From Kineococcus siccus (GTDB lineage Bacteria; Actinomycetota; Actinomycetes; Actinomycetales; Kineococcaceae): a stretch of 38,422 nucleotides of DNA. Positions 15,453-26,266 of this stretch are shown piece after piece (the first letter of the stretch is position 1; every line of letters starts with the position of its first letter). The translations under genes were made by a program, and so were the position numbers. Location of the stretch: NCBI RefSeq assembly GCF_009906795.1, contig NZ_JAAALN010000007.1:1-38422 (forward strand), in the 5' to 3' direction. The notes under the pieces are model-generated. The model ran no database searches, was not told where the DNA came from, and was given only the letters and a program-made list of their open reading frames with translations.

Positions 15453-16349
15453 TCAGAGGTCGGCGGGCGGGAACCCGACCTCGCCGCGCCAGGAGTGCCG
15501 GGGCTCGTAGCCCAGCACCCGGCGGGCCTTGTCGATCGACAGCAGCGTCTCGTGCGGGGCGAGCTCCTTGCGGACCTCCACGCCCGGGAACACCTCGGCC
15601 ACCAGGTCGGCGCTCGAGCGGCTCATGACCGTGTCGGCGTTGGCGATGATGAACACCTCGACCCCGGACTCCGCGCGCTGCAGCGACAGGCGCACGGCCT
15701 GCGCGCCGTCGCGCGCGTCGATGTAGCCCCAGAGGTTCCACTGCCGCGACGCCACGTCGGCGTCGAAGGAGGGGAACGCCGCGTACTTGTCGACCGACAT
15801 GACGTTGGAGAAGCGCAGGCCCGTCATCGTGAGGTCGGGGTTCCACCGGCAGAAGTGGTGGGCCATCTCCTCCTCGAGCGCCTTGACCAGCGAGTACGTG
15901 GACTCCGGCCGCACGCGGTACTCCTCGTCGAGGGGCACGTACGGCGGCGGGGTGTCGAAGGGGATGCCCAGCAGGGTCTCGCTCGAGGCCCACACGACGT
16001 TGTCGATGCCGGCCTGACGGGCCGCCTGGAACACGTTGTAGGTCGCGGGCGCGTTGTTGGCGAACGTCGCCGCGTTGGGCATCAGCCCGGCGGAGGGCAC
16101 CGCGGCGAGGTGCACGACGGCGTCGACGCGGGGGCCGCGCTCGTCCGTGCCGCCCGAGAGCACCTCGAGGACCTGGCCGTAGTCGGTCAGGTCGACGGCC
16201 ACGAAGTCGCCCGACCAGCCGGGCGGCGGCGTGCGGTCCAGGGCCAGGACGCTCCAGCCGTGGGCGGCGAGGTCGGCCACGACGACGCGGCCGAGACCAC
16301 CGCCGGCACCCGTGACGGCGACGCGGCCACCCTCGGGGGCGGCGCTCAC
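15453..16349 (-). CDS. NAD-dependent epimerase/dehydratase (extended SDR)
   Basis: 298 residues. The Rossmann motif GAGGGLG lies at about residues 15-21, and HLAAVPSAG follows the expected beta-strand. The catalytic pair is YSLVK (about 152-156) with Ser in VWASSETL upstream. A C-terminal substrate domain ends in SWRGEVGFPPADL. It resembles UDP-glucose 4-epimerase-like and uronate-dehydrogenase-like SDRs; the substrate cannot be decided. GTG at 16349 places the motif near the N-terminus as usual. It lies 84 bases downstream of the DUF4032 gene on the same strand and may be cotranscribed with it. Confidence 0.85.
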   Translation of the reverse strand: MSAAPEGGRVAVTGAGGGLGRVVVADLAAHGWSVLALDRTPPPGWSGDFVAVDLTDYGQVLEVLSGGTDERGPRVDAVVHLAAVPSAGLMPNAATFANNAPATYNVFQAARQAGIDNVVWASSETLLGIPFDTPPPYVPLDEEYRVRPESTYSLVKALEEEMAHHFCRWNPDLTMTGLRFSNVMSVDKYAAFPSFDADVASRQWNLWGYIDARDGAQAVRLSLQRAESGVEVFIIANADTVMSRSSADLVAEVFPGVEVRKELAPHETLLSIDKARRVLGYEPRHSWRGEVGFPPADL

Positions 16350-16433
16350 GCGAGGGCCCCGGTGCGGGCGGGCAGGGGCAGGTGGGACAACGTCATCGTC
16401 CTCTTCCGGTCGGTCGTGCTGGGGGGAACCCGG

Positions 16434-17708
16434 TCACCGGTCGGCGATGACCCGGATGGCTTCGGTGTCGACGCCCAGGACCGCGCGCTCGTCCGGCTTG
16501 TCCGGCAGGACGCCCACGACGTAGGAGTCCACGGCCTCCTCGATGCCGACGTCGCGCCCGGCCCGCTCGGACAGGTACCAGCGGTGCTCGAGGACCTCGT
16601 GGAACAGCTCGGCCGCCTCCATCTTCCCGCGCAGCTCGCGCGGGACGTGGCGCTGGACGGGCTCGAAGACCGCGGCCACCCAGTCGTGGGCCACGATCTC
16701 CTCGTCGTCGCTCTGCCGGTCGGTCGCGGCCCGGTAGGCGTCGAGGTCGTTGAGCAGGCGCCGCGCCTGGTTCTCCTCGGCGTCCAGGCCCGTCAGGCGC
16801 AGCAGCCGGCGGGAGTGGTGACCCGCGTCGACGACCTTGGGCTCGATGCGGACCGTGGTGCCGTCGATGTCGGTCGTGATGGCGAGCTCGCCGACGTCGA
16901 AGCCCAGCTCGTTGAGCCGGCGGATCCGCGCGTCCACGCGCCAGCGGTCGCCGCGGCCGAAGGACTCGGGTTCGGTGAGCTCCTGCCACAGGGTCCGGTA
17001 GCGGGAGATGATCCGGTCGGAGATTGCCAGGACCTCGTCCATGTCCGCGTCGAGGGCGCCGCTGGCGACGACGTCCATCAGCTCGCCCGCGATGTTGGTG
17101 CGCGCCACGTCCAGGTCGTACTCGCGCTGCCCGTCGGAGACGACGTCGTACAGCTCGCCCGTCTCGGCGTCGACGAGGTAGGCCGCGAAGGCGCCGGCGT
17201 CGCGGCGGAACAGCGTGTTCGACAGCGACACGTCGCCCCAGTAGAAGCCGGTCAGGTGCAGCCGCACGAGCAGCACGGCGAGGGCGTCGACGGCGCGCTT
17301 GGCGGTGTCCGGGCGCAGCGTCTGGCTGTACAGCGCGCGGTAGGGCAGCGAGAACTGCAGGTGCCGCGTGATGAGGACGGAGTTCAGGGGCTCGCCGTCG
17401 GGCGCGGTGCGCCCGGTGATGACGGCCACGGGCTGCACCGAGGGCACCTCGAGGCGGTTGAGCAGGCGCAGCATCCGGTACTCCCGGTGCGCGATCTCCG
17501 CGTTGGTCTCCTTGACGGCGAGCACGCGGCTGCCGAGCTTCACGAACCGCACGACGTGCCGCGAGATGCCGCGCGGCAGCGCGGCGAGGTGGTGCTCGGG
17601 CCACTCCTCGAGCGGCACCTGCCACGGCAGGTCCAGCAGCTCCGGGTACGGCCGGGCGGCGGTGATCTGCAGCGAGGTCGTCGTCGTGGGCGTGCTCACG
17701 GGGATCAT
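16434..17708 (-). CDS. DUF4032 kinase-like protein
   Basis: 424 residues. The N-terminal two thirds resemble lipopolysaccharide-kinase/protein-kinase folds: an AVKETN strand with a possible catalytic Lys (about residue 57), TGFYWGDVSLSNTLF as the catalytic-loop equivalent (D and N spaced as in HxDxxxxN, with Trp-Gly before the Asp), and AYLVDAETGE in the DFG position. The C-terminal part is the DUF4032 helical domain. Substrate unknown. Two adjacent ATGs exist; the one at 17708 has six bases to GGAGG, the one at 17711 only three. The gene lies next to the UgpC-type ATPase, a neighbour pairing I associate with actinobacteria. Confidence 0.82.
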   Translation of the reverse strand: MIPVSTPTTTTSLQITAARPYPELLDLPWQVPLEEWPEHHLAALPRGISRHVVRFVKLGSRVLAVKETNAEIAHREYRMLRLLNRLEVPSVQPVAVITGRTAPDGEPLNSVLITRHLQFSLPYRALYSQTLRPDTAKRAVDALAVLLVRLHLTGFYWGDVSLSNTLFRRDAGAFAAYLVDAETGELYDVVSDGQREYDLDVARTNIAGELMDVVASGALDADMDEVLAISDRIISRYRTLWQELTEPESFGRGDRWRVDARIRRLNELGFDVGELAITTDIDGTTVRIEPKVVDAGHHSRRLLRLTGLDAEENQARRLLNDLDAYRAATDRQSDDEEIVAHDWVAAVFEPVQRHVPRELRGKMEAAELFHEVLEHRWYLSERAGRDVGIEEAVDSYVVGVLPDKPDERAVLGVDTEAIRVIADR

Positions 17709-17770
17709 CATGCCCCTCCGGGAGCGGTTGTCCTGCCGGGTGGGCGCCGGGCGGAGCGCGGGCAGACGGC

Positions 17771-17802
17771 GGGGCCGCCACCTCGGCAGAGGTGACGGCC
17801 CC
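17771..17802 (-). terminator. Hairpin terminator downstream of the ABC ATPase gene
   Basis: Fourteen-base arms GGGGCCGCCACCTC and GAGGTGACGGCCCC with one mismatch, around a GGCA loop. It begins 22 bases after the ATPase stop (minus-strand direction), just upstream of the DUF4032 gene. It suggests the two genes are at least partly separate units. Confidence 0.7.
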
Positions 17803-17823
17803 GTCGTTCGCGGTGCGGGACGC

Positions 17824-18909
<1,086 letters not shown>

Positions 18910-19272
18910 CGTCGTCTTTCCTCTCCACCGGCAGGTACGTGCCGGACGATCCGTCGTGGAATGGACCCGGTGCGGTGGGCGAGCCGGGCTCGCCGTGGCA
19001 CTGCGGGTGTGTGTGGTTGTGCCGGGGGCACGGGGCCCCGCCGGAGGTCCACGTCGAAGTGGGCCGAGCGGGAGTCACCTGCGACTCCGACCCCGTGGTG
19101 CCGTCCCCACACGAGGTCGCGGCGCCGCGGTGAGCCAGATCCTGTCCTACGGATCCGCGTCCGTCCAGGGATGTGATGCAGCCCACACGGTGTTCACCCG
19201 GGTGGACGCCCGCCGCGGCGTCCGGGGGTGGCCTGGTCGCCGGTGGCCCCGGCGGTGGAGGAGGATCGGGGC
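18910..19272. other. Palindrome-rich divergent intergenic region
   Basis: 363 bases between the ABC ATPase and antiporter-subunit genes, with no convincing coding frame. It contains several inverted repeats: CCGGCA-GGTACG-TGCCGG (18928-18945, ATPase leader), GGCGAGCC-G-GGCTCGCC (18978-18994), CGGGGCCCCG (19031-19040) and GGAGTC-ACCTGC-GACTCC (19071-19088). A GT-rich run (TGCGGGTGTGTGTGGTTGTG) lies at about 19002-19021. Regulatory sites for the sugar ATPase are likely, but neither promoter could be fixed with confidence. Confidence 0.5.
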
Positions 19273-19755
19273 GTGGACCTGGAAGAGACCAAGCTGCCGG
19301 GCGTGGGGCTGCGCCACGACTTCACGACCGCGCGCGGGCGCCGGATCGGGGTCGTCTCCCAGCGCGGCGGGGACCGTGAGCTGCTCCTGTACTCCCAGGA
19401 CGACCCCGACGCGTGCCACGCCGTGGTCGACCTGGACCCCGACGAGGCGGAGGTGCTCGCGGAGCTGCTCGGCCAGCCGCGCGTCGTCGAGCGCCTCGCC
19501 CGGCTGCGCGAGCAGGTCGAGGGGCTGGCCACGGAGGGCATCTACGTCGAGCCCGGCTCGCCCTTCGACGGCCGCACCCTCGGCGACGCCGCCATCCGCA
19601 GCCGCACCGGGGCCTCGGTGGTCGCGCTCGTCCGCGCCGGCGAGGTCCTCCCGTCGCCCGCACCCTCCCAGCGCTTCCAGGCGGGCGACAAGGTCGTCGT
19701 CGTCGGGACGCAGGAGGGGGTCCGCGCCACCGCGGACGTCCTCGCGAACGGCTGA
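19273..19755 (+). CDS. TrkA-C (RCK_C) regulatory subunit of a K+/H+ antiporter, KhtT-like
   Basis: 160 residues. The N-terminal part (LPGVGLRHDFTTARGRRIGV) and the C-terminal RCK_C/TrkA-C domain (about residues 75-158, ending in QAGDKVVVVGTQEGVRA) match KhtT-like proteins that gate CPA2 antiporters in response to nucleotides or pH. GTG at 19273 has GGAGGAGG eight bases upstream. The antiporter gene begins six bases after its stop, so the two form a unit. The protein is cytosolic and peripheral to the membrane subunit. Confidence 0.85.
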   Translation: MDLEETKLPGVGLRHDFTTARGRRIGVVSQRGGDRELLLYSQDDPDACHAVVDLDPDEAEVLAELLGQPRVVERLARLREQVEGLATEGIYVEPGSPFDGRTLGDAAIRSRTGASVVALVRAGEVLPSPAPSQRFQAGDKVVVVGTQEGVRATADVLANG

Positions 19756-19761
19756 GCCGGG

Positions 19762-20943
19762 GTGCACACCGCTGCTCTGCTCATCGAGCTCGGCGCGGTC
19801 ATCCTCGGCCTGGGCCTCGTCGGCCGGCTCGCGGGCACGCTGGGCATCAGCCCCGTCCCGCTCTACCTGCTGGCGGGCCTGGCGTTCGGCGCTGGCGGCA
19901 TCTTCCCGCTCAACGCCCCCGAGGAGTTCCTCGACGCCGCCTCCGAGATCGGCGTCGTCATGCTCCTGCTGCTGCTGGGGCTGGAGTACACGGCGGGGGA
20001 CCTGCTGGGCAACCTGCGCCGGCAGGCGCCCGTCGGCGTCCTCGACCTGTTCCTCAACGGCCTCCCCGGGGCCGCCTTCGGGCTGCTCCTGGGCTACGGC
20101 CCGGTCGGGGCGCTCGCGATGTTCGGGATCACCGCGGTCAGCTCCTCGGGCATCGTCGCCAAGGTCCTCGCCGACCTCGGCCGGCTCGGCAACCGGGAGA
20201 CGCCCAGCGTCCTCGGCATCCTCGTGCTCGAGGACCTGGGGATGGCCGTCTACCTGCCCGTGCTGACCGCCGTCCTGGCGGCCTCGGGGGTGTGGGAGGC
20301 GACCGGCTCGGTCGCCGTCGCCCTGGCGTGCCTGGCCGTCGCGCTCGTCGTGGCCCTGCGCTGGGGCGCCGTGATCTCCCGGTTCGTCTCGGCGGGGTCC
20401 AACGAGGTGACGCTGCTGCGCGTGCTCGGGCTCGCGCTGCTCGTCGCGGGGGTCGCGGAGCAGCTGCACGTCTCGGCCGCGGTCGGCGCGTTCCTGCTCG
20501 GCATCGCGCTGTCCAACGACCTCGACGAGGAGGCGCACCGCTCGCTGGAGCCGCTGCGCGACCTCTTCGGCGCCGTGTTCTTCGTGAGCTTCGGGCTGAC
20601 GACCGACCCGAGCACGCTGCCGCCCGTGCTGCTGCCCGCCGCCGGGCTCGTCGTCCTCGGCGTCCTGACCAAGCTCGTCACGGGGTGGTTCGCCGCGAAG
20701 CGGGCGGGCATCGCCGTCCCCGGCCGGATCCGCGCCGGGGCGGCGCTCGTGCCGCGCGGGGAGTTCTCGATCGTCATCGCGGGCCTCGCCACCGCGGCCG
20801 GCCTCGACCCGCAGCTCGCGGCGCTGGCCGCCGCCTACGTGCTGTCGATGGCGGTGCTCGGCCCCCTGCTCGCGCGCTGGGCCGACCCCGTCGCGCGTCG
20901 CTACGTGCGCCGGCAGCGCGAGCGGGCGGCCACCGCCCGCTGA
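19762..20943 (+). CDS. CPA2-family K+(Na+)/H+ antiporter, KhtU/KefB-like
   Basis: 393 residues of almost continuous membrane helices (about 12). Motifs of monovalent cation/proton antiporter-2: VMLLLLLGLEYTAGDLLGNL, AVSSSGIVAKVLADL, VLEDLGMAVYLPVL (transport Asp) and SAAVGAFLLGIALSND. The protein lacks the C-terminal TrkA-N domain of KefB; the separate RCK_C protein encoded just upstream takes that role, the Bacillus KhtTU arrangement. It probably expels K+ (or Na+) in exchange for protons and so works in pH and osmotic adjustment. GTG at 19762 lies six bases after the KhtT-like stop. Confidence 0.9.
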   Translation: MHTAALLIELGAVILGLGLVGRLAGTLGISPVPLYLLAGLAFGAGGIFPLNAPEEFLDAASEIGVVMLLLLLGLEYTAGDLLGNLRRQAPVGVLDLFLNGLPGAAFGLLLGYGPVGALAMFGITAVSSSGIVAKVLADLGRLGNRETPSVLGILVLEDLGMAVYLPVLTAVLAASGVWEATGSVAVALACLAVALVVALRWGAVISRFVSAGSNEVTLLRVLGLALLVAGVAEQLHVSAAVGAFLLGIALSNDLDEEAHRSLEPLRDLFGAVFFVSFGLTTDPSTLPPVLLPAAGLVVLGVLTKLVTGWFAAKRAGIAVPGRIRAGAALVPRGEFSIVIAGLATAAGLDPQLAALAAAYVLSMAVLGPLLARWADPVARRYVRRQRERAATAR

Positions 20944-20950
20944 CCCGCGG

Positions 20951-21754
20951 TCAGGGCGTGCGGCGCAGCGCGGCGAGGTGGGTCAGCAGCACGGCCACCT
21001 CGGCCGGGTCGGCGACCCGGTGCCCGGCCCGGGTGTCACCCGGGCCGACCTTGACCGTCACGTCGCCCGCGTCGGGGTCGAGGACCGCGAAGGCGTCCTC
21101 GTCCGTGACGTCGTCGCCCGCGAACAGCACGGCCTCGACCGGGGCGCCCGCGGCGCCCAGCGCCTCGCGCAGCCGCAGCAGCCCGGCGCCCTTGCCCAGG
21201 GGCACCGCACCCAGCTCGACGACCTCCTTGCCGCGCAGCGCGTGCACGCCCGGCAGGGCCGCGGGCCCCGCCAGGGCGGCGCGGGTCGCCTCGACCGCGA
21301 CCACCCGGTCGGCGGCCCGGGTGTGCAGGACGGCCGACATGGGCTTGCGCTCGACCGACGTGCCGGGGTGCGCCGCCACGAGGGCGTCGAGCTCCTCGCC
21401 CAGGCGTTCCAGCAGGGCCTGCTCGGCCGCGTCCAGCCGGCGCCCGCCGCCGGGGGCGTCGAGCGAGCTCTGGGTGCCGTGGCCCCCCACGAGCCGGACG
21501 CCCGGCGGGGGCTCCGCGCAGGCCGCGAGGTCGGTGATGTCGCGCCCCGAGACGAGGGCCACGTCCGTCGTGCGGACCAGCTCGGCGAGCGCCTGCGCCG
21601 AGGCGGGCAGCGCGCGGGCGGCCGAGGGCACCTCGACGATGGGGGACAGGACGCCGTCGAAGTCGAGGGCCACGAGGACCCGGCCGCGCCCGGCGAAGGC
21701 CTCGAGCGCCGCGACCAGCGAGGGGCGCAGGACGTCGACCGCGCGCGTGCTCAC
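20951..21754 (-). CDS. otsB: Trehalose-6-phosphate phosphatase
   Basis: 267-residue HAD phosphatase that removes phosphate from trehalose 6-phosphate. HAD motif I is [10 protein letters not shown] (about residues 28-37) with the nucleophile Asp. [10 protein letters not shown] is motif II, GGHGTQ follows the cap, and [13 protein letters not shown] near the C-terminus is motif IV. Length and motif spacing fit OtsB. GTG at 21754 overlaps the otsA stop by four bases (GTGA), so synthesis is coupled. Its stop lies seven bases from that of the convergent antiporter gene with no clear terminator. Confidence 0.93.
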   Translation of the reverse strand: MSTRAVDVLRPSLVAALEAFAGRGRVLVALDFDGVLSPIVEVPSAARALPASAQALAELVRTTDVALVSGRDITDLAACAEPPPGVRLVGGHGTQSSLDAPGGGRRLDAAEQALLERLGEELDALVAAHPGTSVERKPMSAVLHTRAADRVVAVEATRAALAGPAALPGVHALRGKEVVELGAVPLGKGAGLLRLREALGAAGAPVEAVLFAGDDVTDEDAFAVLDPDAGDVTVKVGPGDTRAGHRVADPAEVAVLLTHLAALRRTP

Positions 21755-23193
21755 GACGCACGCTCCGCCGCGGCCGCCTGCGGGTTGTGCTCGGCGTGGT
21801 GCTGCGCGAGCGCGTCCAGGAACGACGCGGCCCACCGCTGCACGTCGTGGTCGCCGACCCGCCGGCGCAGGGCCCGCATCCGCCGCCCCGCCTCGCGCGG
21901 GGACATCGCGAGCGCCCGCACGATGGTGTCCTTCAGGCCGTCGATGTCGTGCGGGTTGATCATCAGCGCCTGGCCCAGCTCGTCGGCGGCCCCCGTGAAC
22001 TCCGAGAGGACGAGGACGCCCCGCTCGTCGTGCCGCGCGGCGACGTACTCCTTCGCGACGAGGTTCATGCCGTCGCGCAGCGCGGTCACGAGCATGACGT
22101 CGGCGGCCAGGAACAGCGCCGCCATCTCCTCGCGCCCGTAGGAGTGGTGCAGGTAGTGCACGCCGGTGTGCGCGATGGTCGAGTAGGTGCCGTTGATGCG
22201 CCCGACGGTGACCTCGACGTCCTGGCGCAGCTGCACGTACTGCTCGACGCGCTCGCGGCTGGGGGTGGCGACCTGCACGAGCGCGGCCTCGCCGACCTGC
22301 ACGCGGCCGTCGTCGAGCAGCTCCTCGAACGCCTTGAGGCGGTGCAGGATCCCCTTGGTGTAGTCGAGGCGGTCGATGCCCAGCAGGACGTGCTCCGGGT
22401 CGCCCAGCTCGTGGCGGATCTCCGCGGCGCGGGCCTTGACGTCGTCGCGCTGGGCGAGCTGGTCCAGCGCCCCGAAGTCGATGCTGATGGGGAACGACGC
22501 GGCGCGGACCTCGCGGCCCTCCTCGGCGTCGAGGCGGATCCGCCCGGCCCGGGCCGGCAGGTTGCGCGCCCGGCGGCACGCGCGGGTGAAGTTGTTGGCG
22601 TCGGCGGCGCGCTGGAACCCGATGAGGTCGGCGCCCAGCAGCCCGTCGATGATCGCCGCGCGCCAGGGCAGCTGGGCGAAGATCTCGAACGGCGGGAAGG
22701 GGATGTGGTTGAAGAAGCCGATCGAGAGGTCCGGCCGGCGGCGGCGCAGCATCCGCGGCACGAGCTGCAGCTGGTAGTCCTGCACCCAGACGGTGGCGCC
22801 CTCGGCGGCCTGCTCGGCCGCGGCCTCGGCGAAGCGCTCGTTGACCGCGACGTAGGCCTCCCACCAGCTGCGGTGGTAGCCCGGCGCCACGATCACGTCG
22901 TGGTAGAGCGGCCACAGGGTGCCGTTGGAGAAGCCCTCGTAGTAGTCCTCGACCTCCTCGGCCGACAGCCCGATCGGCACGCACCGCACGCCCTCGGCGT
23001 CGAAGGGCTCGGGCGGCTCACCGGGCGCCCCGGCCCAGCCGACCCAGGCGCCGTCCTCGCGCTGCATGACCGGTTCGAGCGCGGTCACGAGGCCGCCGGG
23101 GCTGCGCCGCCACGACGTGCCGCCGTCGGGCTCCTCGACGCGGTCGACGGGGAGGCGGTTGGCCACCACCACCAGGTCGTAGTCGCCGGCCAT
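21751..23193 (-). CDS. otsA: Trehalose-6-phosphate synthase
   Basis: 480-residue GT20 glycosyltransferase making trehalose 6-phosphate from a nucleotide-activated glucose and glucose 6-phosphate. Motifs: VVANRLPV at the N-terminus, [38 protein letters not shown] (donor phosphate contact) and [17 protein letters not shown]. Complete and of usual length. ATG at 23193 is preceded by GGAGGAGG. A TAGTGT -10 lies at 23229-23234 (minus strand). With otsB it forms a stress-sugar operon. It is divergent from the Ser/Thr kinase gene. Confidence 0.95.
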   Translation of the reverse strand: MAGDYDLVVVANRLPVDRVEEPDGGTSWRRSPGGLVTALEPVMQREDGAWVGWAGAPGEPPEPFDAEGVRCVPIGLSAEEVEDYYEGFSNGTLWPLYHDVIVAPGYHRSWWEAYVAVNERFAEAAAEQAAEGATVWVQDYQLQLVPRMLRRRRPDLSIGFFNHIPFPPFEIFAQLPWRAAIIDGLLGADLIGFQRAADANNFTRACRRARNLPARAGRIRLDAEEGREVRAASFPISIDFGALDQLAQRDDVKARAAEIRHELGDPEHVLLGIDRLDYTKGILHRLKAFEELLDDGRVQVGEAALVQVATPSRERVEQYVQLRQDVEVTVGRINGTYSTIAHTGVHYLHHSYGREEMAALFLAADVMLVTALRDGMNLVAKEYVAARHDERGVLVLSEFTGAADELGQALMINPHDIDGLKDTIVRALAMSPREAGRRMRALRRRVGDHDVQRWAASFLDALAQHHAEHNPQAAAAERAS

Positions 23194-23228
23194 GGGGTGG
23201 TCCTCCTCCGTCGGTGATCGTGGTCCGG

Positions 23229-23234
23229 ACACTA
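23229..23234 (-). promoter_or_regulatory. -10 element of otsA-otsB
   Basis: TAGTGT on the minus strand, about 35 bases before the ATG, leaving room for the GGAGGAGG ribosome site. No clear -35 was found. Confidence 0.45.
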
Positions 23235-23321
23235 CCGGCCGCCACCGCCGTCCACCCGTCGGTGGACGCCGGCGCCCGCGAGCCCCGTCCGGAGGACGAG
23301 GTCGCCGGGGCCGCCCTGTCG

Positions 23322-23327
23322 TACCGT
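23322..23327 (+). promoter_or_regulatory. Leaderless -10 element of the Ser/Thr kinase gene
   Basis: TACCGT, seven bases before the GTG at 23335, with no Shine-Dalgarno between. Confidence 0.5.
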
Positions 23328-23334
23328 TGCGGTC

Positions 23335-25305
23335 GTGGTCACCCCCTTCCCCCGGTCCCCCGGCGACGCGTCCCCGCGCCCGGCCGGGGACGGGGGCGCG
23401 CGCCCGTCCCTCGCGCACGACACGCCCTCGCTCGGCTTCGCGCCCGGCCAGCACGCGCCGGCGCCCGGGTCGCGGCTGGGCCGCTACCGCCTCGACCGCG
23501 TCGTGGGGGAGGGCGGCATGGGCGTCGTCTACCTCGCCCTCGACCCCGACCAGCGCGCGGTCGCGCTCAAGGTGCTCAAGCCCCACATCGCCGCGGACCC
23601 GCACGCGCGGCAGCGGCTCGTGCGCGAGGTGGCCACCCTGGAGCGGGTCCGCTCGCCCCGCGTGGCCGAGGTCCTCGAGGCCGACGTGGAGGGGCCCTGG
23701 CCCCACCTCGTGACGCGCTACGTGCCCGGGATGCCGCTGGACGCCGTCGTCGAGTCGCGCGGGCCGCTGACCGGGACGGCGCTGCGGGACCTCGGGCACG
23801 GCCTCGCGGAGGCGCTGCACGCCATCCACGCGGCGGGCGTCGTGCACCGCGACCTCAAGCCCGGCAACGTCCTGCTCCTCGACGGCCTGCCCGTCGTCAT
23901 CGACTTCGGCATCGCCCACGTCGCCGACGACGTCCGGCTGACGTCCACGGGGCTCGTCATGGGCACGCCCGGCTACCTCTCGCCCGAGGTCGTCGCGGGC
24001 GGCCACGTCTCGCCGGCCACCGACTGGTGGGGCTGGGCCGCGACCGTCGCCTACGCCGCGAGCGGGCGGGCGCCCTTCGGCAAGGGCCCCATGGAGGTGG
24101 TCCTCGACCGCGTCCGGCGCGCCGACGTCGACCTCGCGGGCGTCCCCGGCCCGCTGCGGGCCCCGCTGCTCGCGGCGCTCGCCGTCGACGCCGCGGACCG
24201 CCCGGACCCGGCCGTCCTCCTGCGGGCCCTGGACGGCGCCACGACGGGCGCGGTGCCGCAGACGCCGCCGCGCGGCGCGACCGCGTCGCGGTTCTCCGCC
24301 CTCATGGCCCCCGAGACCGCCGCCGTTCCCGTCGCGCCGCCGCCCCCGTCCGCCGCGGCGACGACCGCGGTGCCGCCCGCCGCCGACGCGACGTCGGTGC
24401 TGCCCGCCGTCGGACGCCGCGGGGAGGGGCGTGACGTGGCGGGGGGCGACGCCGCCCGCCGGGCGCAGCAGGCGCCGCCCGGCTGGATCCCCGGGGTGCC
24501 GGGCCCGGGTCACGCCTCCCCGGCCCCGCCGGCCGCGCGGACCCAGCAGTTCGGTGCGCCGCCGGGGCCACCGGGACAGCAGTTCGGGCCGGGACAGCCG
24601 TTCGGGCCGGGTCAGCAGGTCGGGCCGGGTCAGCAGGTCGGGCCGGGTCAGCAGGTCGGGCCGGGACAGCAGGTCGGGCCGGGACAGCAGGGCGCCCGGC
24701 CCACCCGCCTCGGCACCAGCGGCGAACCCGCCCGGCCGCAGCGCAGCTGGACGCTGCTGGCGGGGCTGGTCGCGCTGGTCGGCGTCTTCGCCGTCGCCCC
24801 CACCGCGGGCGTGCTCCTCGTGCTCGTGCTCAGCGTCCTCGCCCGCACGGTCGACCGGGCCGCCGCCGGGCTGTTCCGTCGCCGCTGGGAGGCGGGACCC
24901 CGCTCCAGCGACGTCTTCGCGGTCGGCTTCGCCACGCCGTGGCACGTCGTGCGGGCCGTGCTGTCCACCGCGGTGGCCGCGATCATCCCGGTCCTCGTGG
25001 GCCTCAGCGTGGTGTTCATCGGCGCGACGCTCACGCAGGGCGGCGGCGCGGCGGACCCCGGGTCCCCGGCGCTGCTGGCGCTCGGCGGCCTCGCCGGCGT
25101 GCTGGTCGGCTGGCACGGCCCCGGCAGCCGTCCCCTGCAGCGGGGTGGGCGCACCCTCGTGCGGAGCCTCCTGCGGGGTGAGCGCGAGACGGGGGTCGTC
25201 ATCGGCGTCCTGCTCCTCGTCGCGGTCGCCGCGCTGCTGACCGCGCTCGGCGCGCAGGGACCCGACTGGACCCCGCTGTCGCAGTCGCCGTTCCAGCTGT
25301 TCTGA
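23335..25305 (+). CDS. Membrane Ser/Thr protein kinase (PknB type) with hexapeptide repeat linker
   Basis: 656 residues. Kinase domain about 51-305: GEGGMGVVY glycine loop, VALKVLK (Lys79), [11 protein letters not shown] (171-181), VIDFGIAHV (188-196) and [10 protein letters not shown] long Ala/Pro/Gly linker follows and contains about six GQQVGP-type hexapeptides (residues about 413-452). The C-terminal third has four hydrophobic segments (about 466-500, 540-570, 585-600 and 625-645) instead of the single helix plus PASTA domains of PknB, so what it senses is unknown. GTG at 23335 is leaderless-type. It is divergent from otsA across a 141-base gap, so common stress control is possible but unproven. 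Confidence 0.9.
   Translation: MVTPFPRSPGDASPRPAGDGGARPSLAHDTPSLGFAPGQHAPAPGSRLGRYRLDRVVGEGGMGVVYLALDPDQRAVALKVLKPHIAADPHARQRLVREVATLERVRSPRVAEVLEADVEGPWPHLVTRYVPGMPLDAVVESRGPLTGTALRDLGHGLAEALHAIHAAGVVHRDLKPGNVLLLDGLPVVIDFGIAHVADDVRLTSTGLVMGTPGYLSPEVVAGGHVSPATDWWGWAATVAYAASGRAPFGKGPMEVVLDRVRRADVDLAGVPGPLRAPLLAALAVDAADRPDPAVLLRALDGATTGAVPQTPPRGATASRFSALMAPETAAVPVAPPPPSAAATTAVPPAADATSVLPAVGRRGEGRDVAGGDAARRAQQAPPGWIPGVPGPGHASPAPPAARTQQFGAPPGPPGQQFGPGQPFGPGQQVGPGQQVGPGQQVGPGQQVGPGQQGARPTRLGTSGEPARPQRSWTLLAGLVALVGVFAVAPTAGVLLVLVLSVLARTVDRAAAGLFRRRWEAGPRSSDVFAVGFATPWHVVRAVLSTAVAAIIPVLVGLSVVFIGATLTQGGGAADPGSPALLALGGLAGVLVGWHGPGSRPLQRGGRTLVRSLLRGERETGVVIGVLLLVAVAALLTALGAQGPDWTPLSQSPFQLF
24573..24690 (+). 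repeat. In-frame 18-bp tandem repeat within the kinase gene
   Basis: About six and a half 18-base units of the type GGTCAGCAGGTCGGGCCG, coding GQQVGP (variants GQQFGP and GQPFGP at the left). The central three copies are identical, so recent expansion or contraction is likely. Confidence 0.85.
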
Positions 25306-25327
25306 GCGCGCGCGCCCTGGCGGCGCG

Positions 25328-26266
25328 TCAGGCCTCCGCCGCGAGCGCCCGCCGGCCGTGCCCGGCCAGCGAGGCCCCCCGCGCCGGGTCGCTCACCCCG
25401 TCCGCGACGACGACGGCGTGCCGGAACCGCAGCGTCGCGCCGGCTGCGAACGGCAGCTCCTCGACGGCGAAGGGGGCGGGGCACAGGCCCGGGTACTCCT
25501 CGCTGCGAGCGAACCACGGCGGCGGGTGGCGGGGGTTGTCGGCCGCGTCGAGGAGCAGGACGGTCGAGGTGGCGTCGGCGTCGTCGTGACGTCCGCAGAA
25601 CGCCATCCACTCCGCGGTCCGGCCGCGCTGGTCGTCGCCGCCGACCCGGTCGGCCGTGACGACGTCGCCGCCCCGGAAGGACAGCGGGCCGCGCCAGAAG
25701 AACCCGCCGTACCCGGCGTCGCTCCGCCCGGCCGTCGCGGGGCTGCCGATGGCGGTCGGGGCGCCGCCGACGTTGGTCATCGCCGACGACGACGTCAGCA
25801 CCCAGGCGGGGCCGGCGTCGCGGACCGTGAGTTCCCGGTGCTCGCGCACCACGAGCCGGCCCGACTGCGTCGTCCAGGCCAGGTCGTGGGCGAACCGGGC
25901 CACGCCGTCGGCGGGGGAGCCCTCGGTCGCGGTGCGCACGGCGACGGTGTCGACCGACCCGTCGTTGGGCAGCTGCACGTAGCCCTCGCCGCGCACGAAG
26001 GTCGGCCCGCCCCAGAAGTTCTCGTGCCCCAGGTGGGGCAGGGACCAGGCGATCCCGCGGTGCCACACGTGGTCCGCCGGCCGGTAGCCGGAGACCAGGT
26101 GGCCCGCGAGCGTGCGCACGGGGTGCAGGAACGGGCGCGGGGCCTCCAGCTGCGGCACCTCGTGGCGGTAGGCGTAGCGGGCGACCTCCACGCCGCCGCA
26201 GCGCACGGTGAACTCGCCCGCGACCGCGTCGTGCCGCGCGACGAGCTCGCGGCCGGGCGGGGTCAC
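25328..26266 (-). CDS. DUF6807 family protein (carbohydrate operon)
   Basis: 312 residues, mostly beta, with [20 protein letters not shown] (about residues 66-85) and the late [12 protein letters not shown] and YPGLCPAPF segments that I associate with DUF6807 (annotated as PmoA-like). No catalytic role is known to me. The GTG at 26266 overlaps the stop of the oxidoreductase gene by four bases (GTGA); an alternative GTG at 26284 would add six residues. Its partners, a Gfo/Idh/MocA dehydrogenase and a LacI regulator, suggest a part in breakdown of a sugar or sugar acid. Confidence 0.8.
   Translation of the reverse strand: MTPPGRELVARHDAVAGEFTVRCGGVEVARYAYRHEVPQLEAPRPFLHPVRTLAGHLVSGYRPADHVWHRGIAWSLPHLGHENFWGGPTFVRGEGYVQLPNDGSVDTVAVRTATEGSPADGVARFAHDLAWTTQSGRLVVREHRELTVRDAGPAWVLTSSSAMTNVGGAPTAIGSPATAGRSDAGYGGFFWRGPLSFRGGDVVTADRVGGDDQRGRTAEWMAFCGRHDDADATSTVLLLDAADNPRHPPPWFARSEEYPGLCPAPFAVEELPFAAGATLRFRHAVVVADGVSDPARGASLAGHGRRALAAEA

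Noticed and set aside
24573-24690. CRISPR-like regular repeats
   Set aside because: No spacers; contiguous 18-base in-frame units coding GQQVGP, no cas genes.
23194-25116. Upstream extension of otsA opposite the kinase gene
   Set aside because: The otsA homology starts at 23193 with a good ribosome site. The rest is antisense to the kinase, including the repeat tract.
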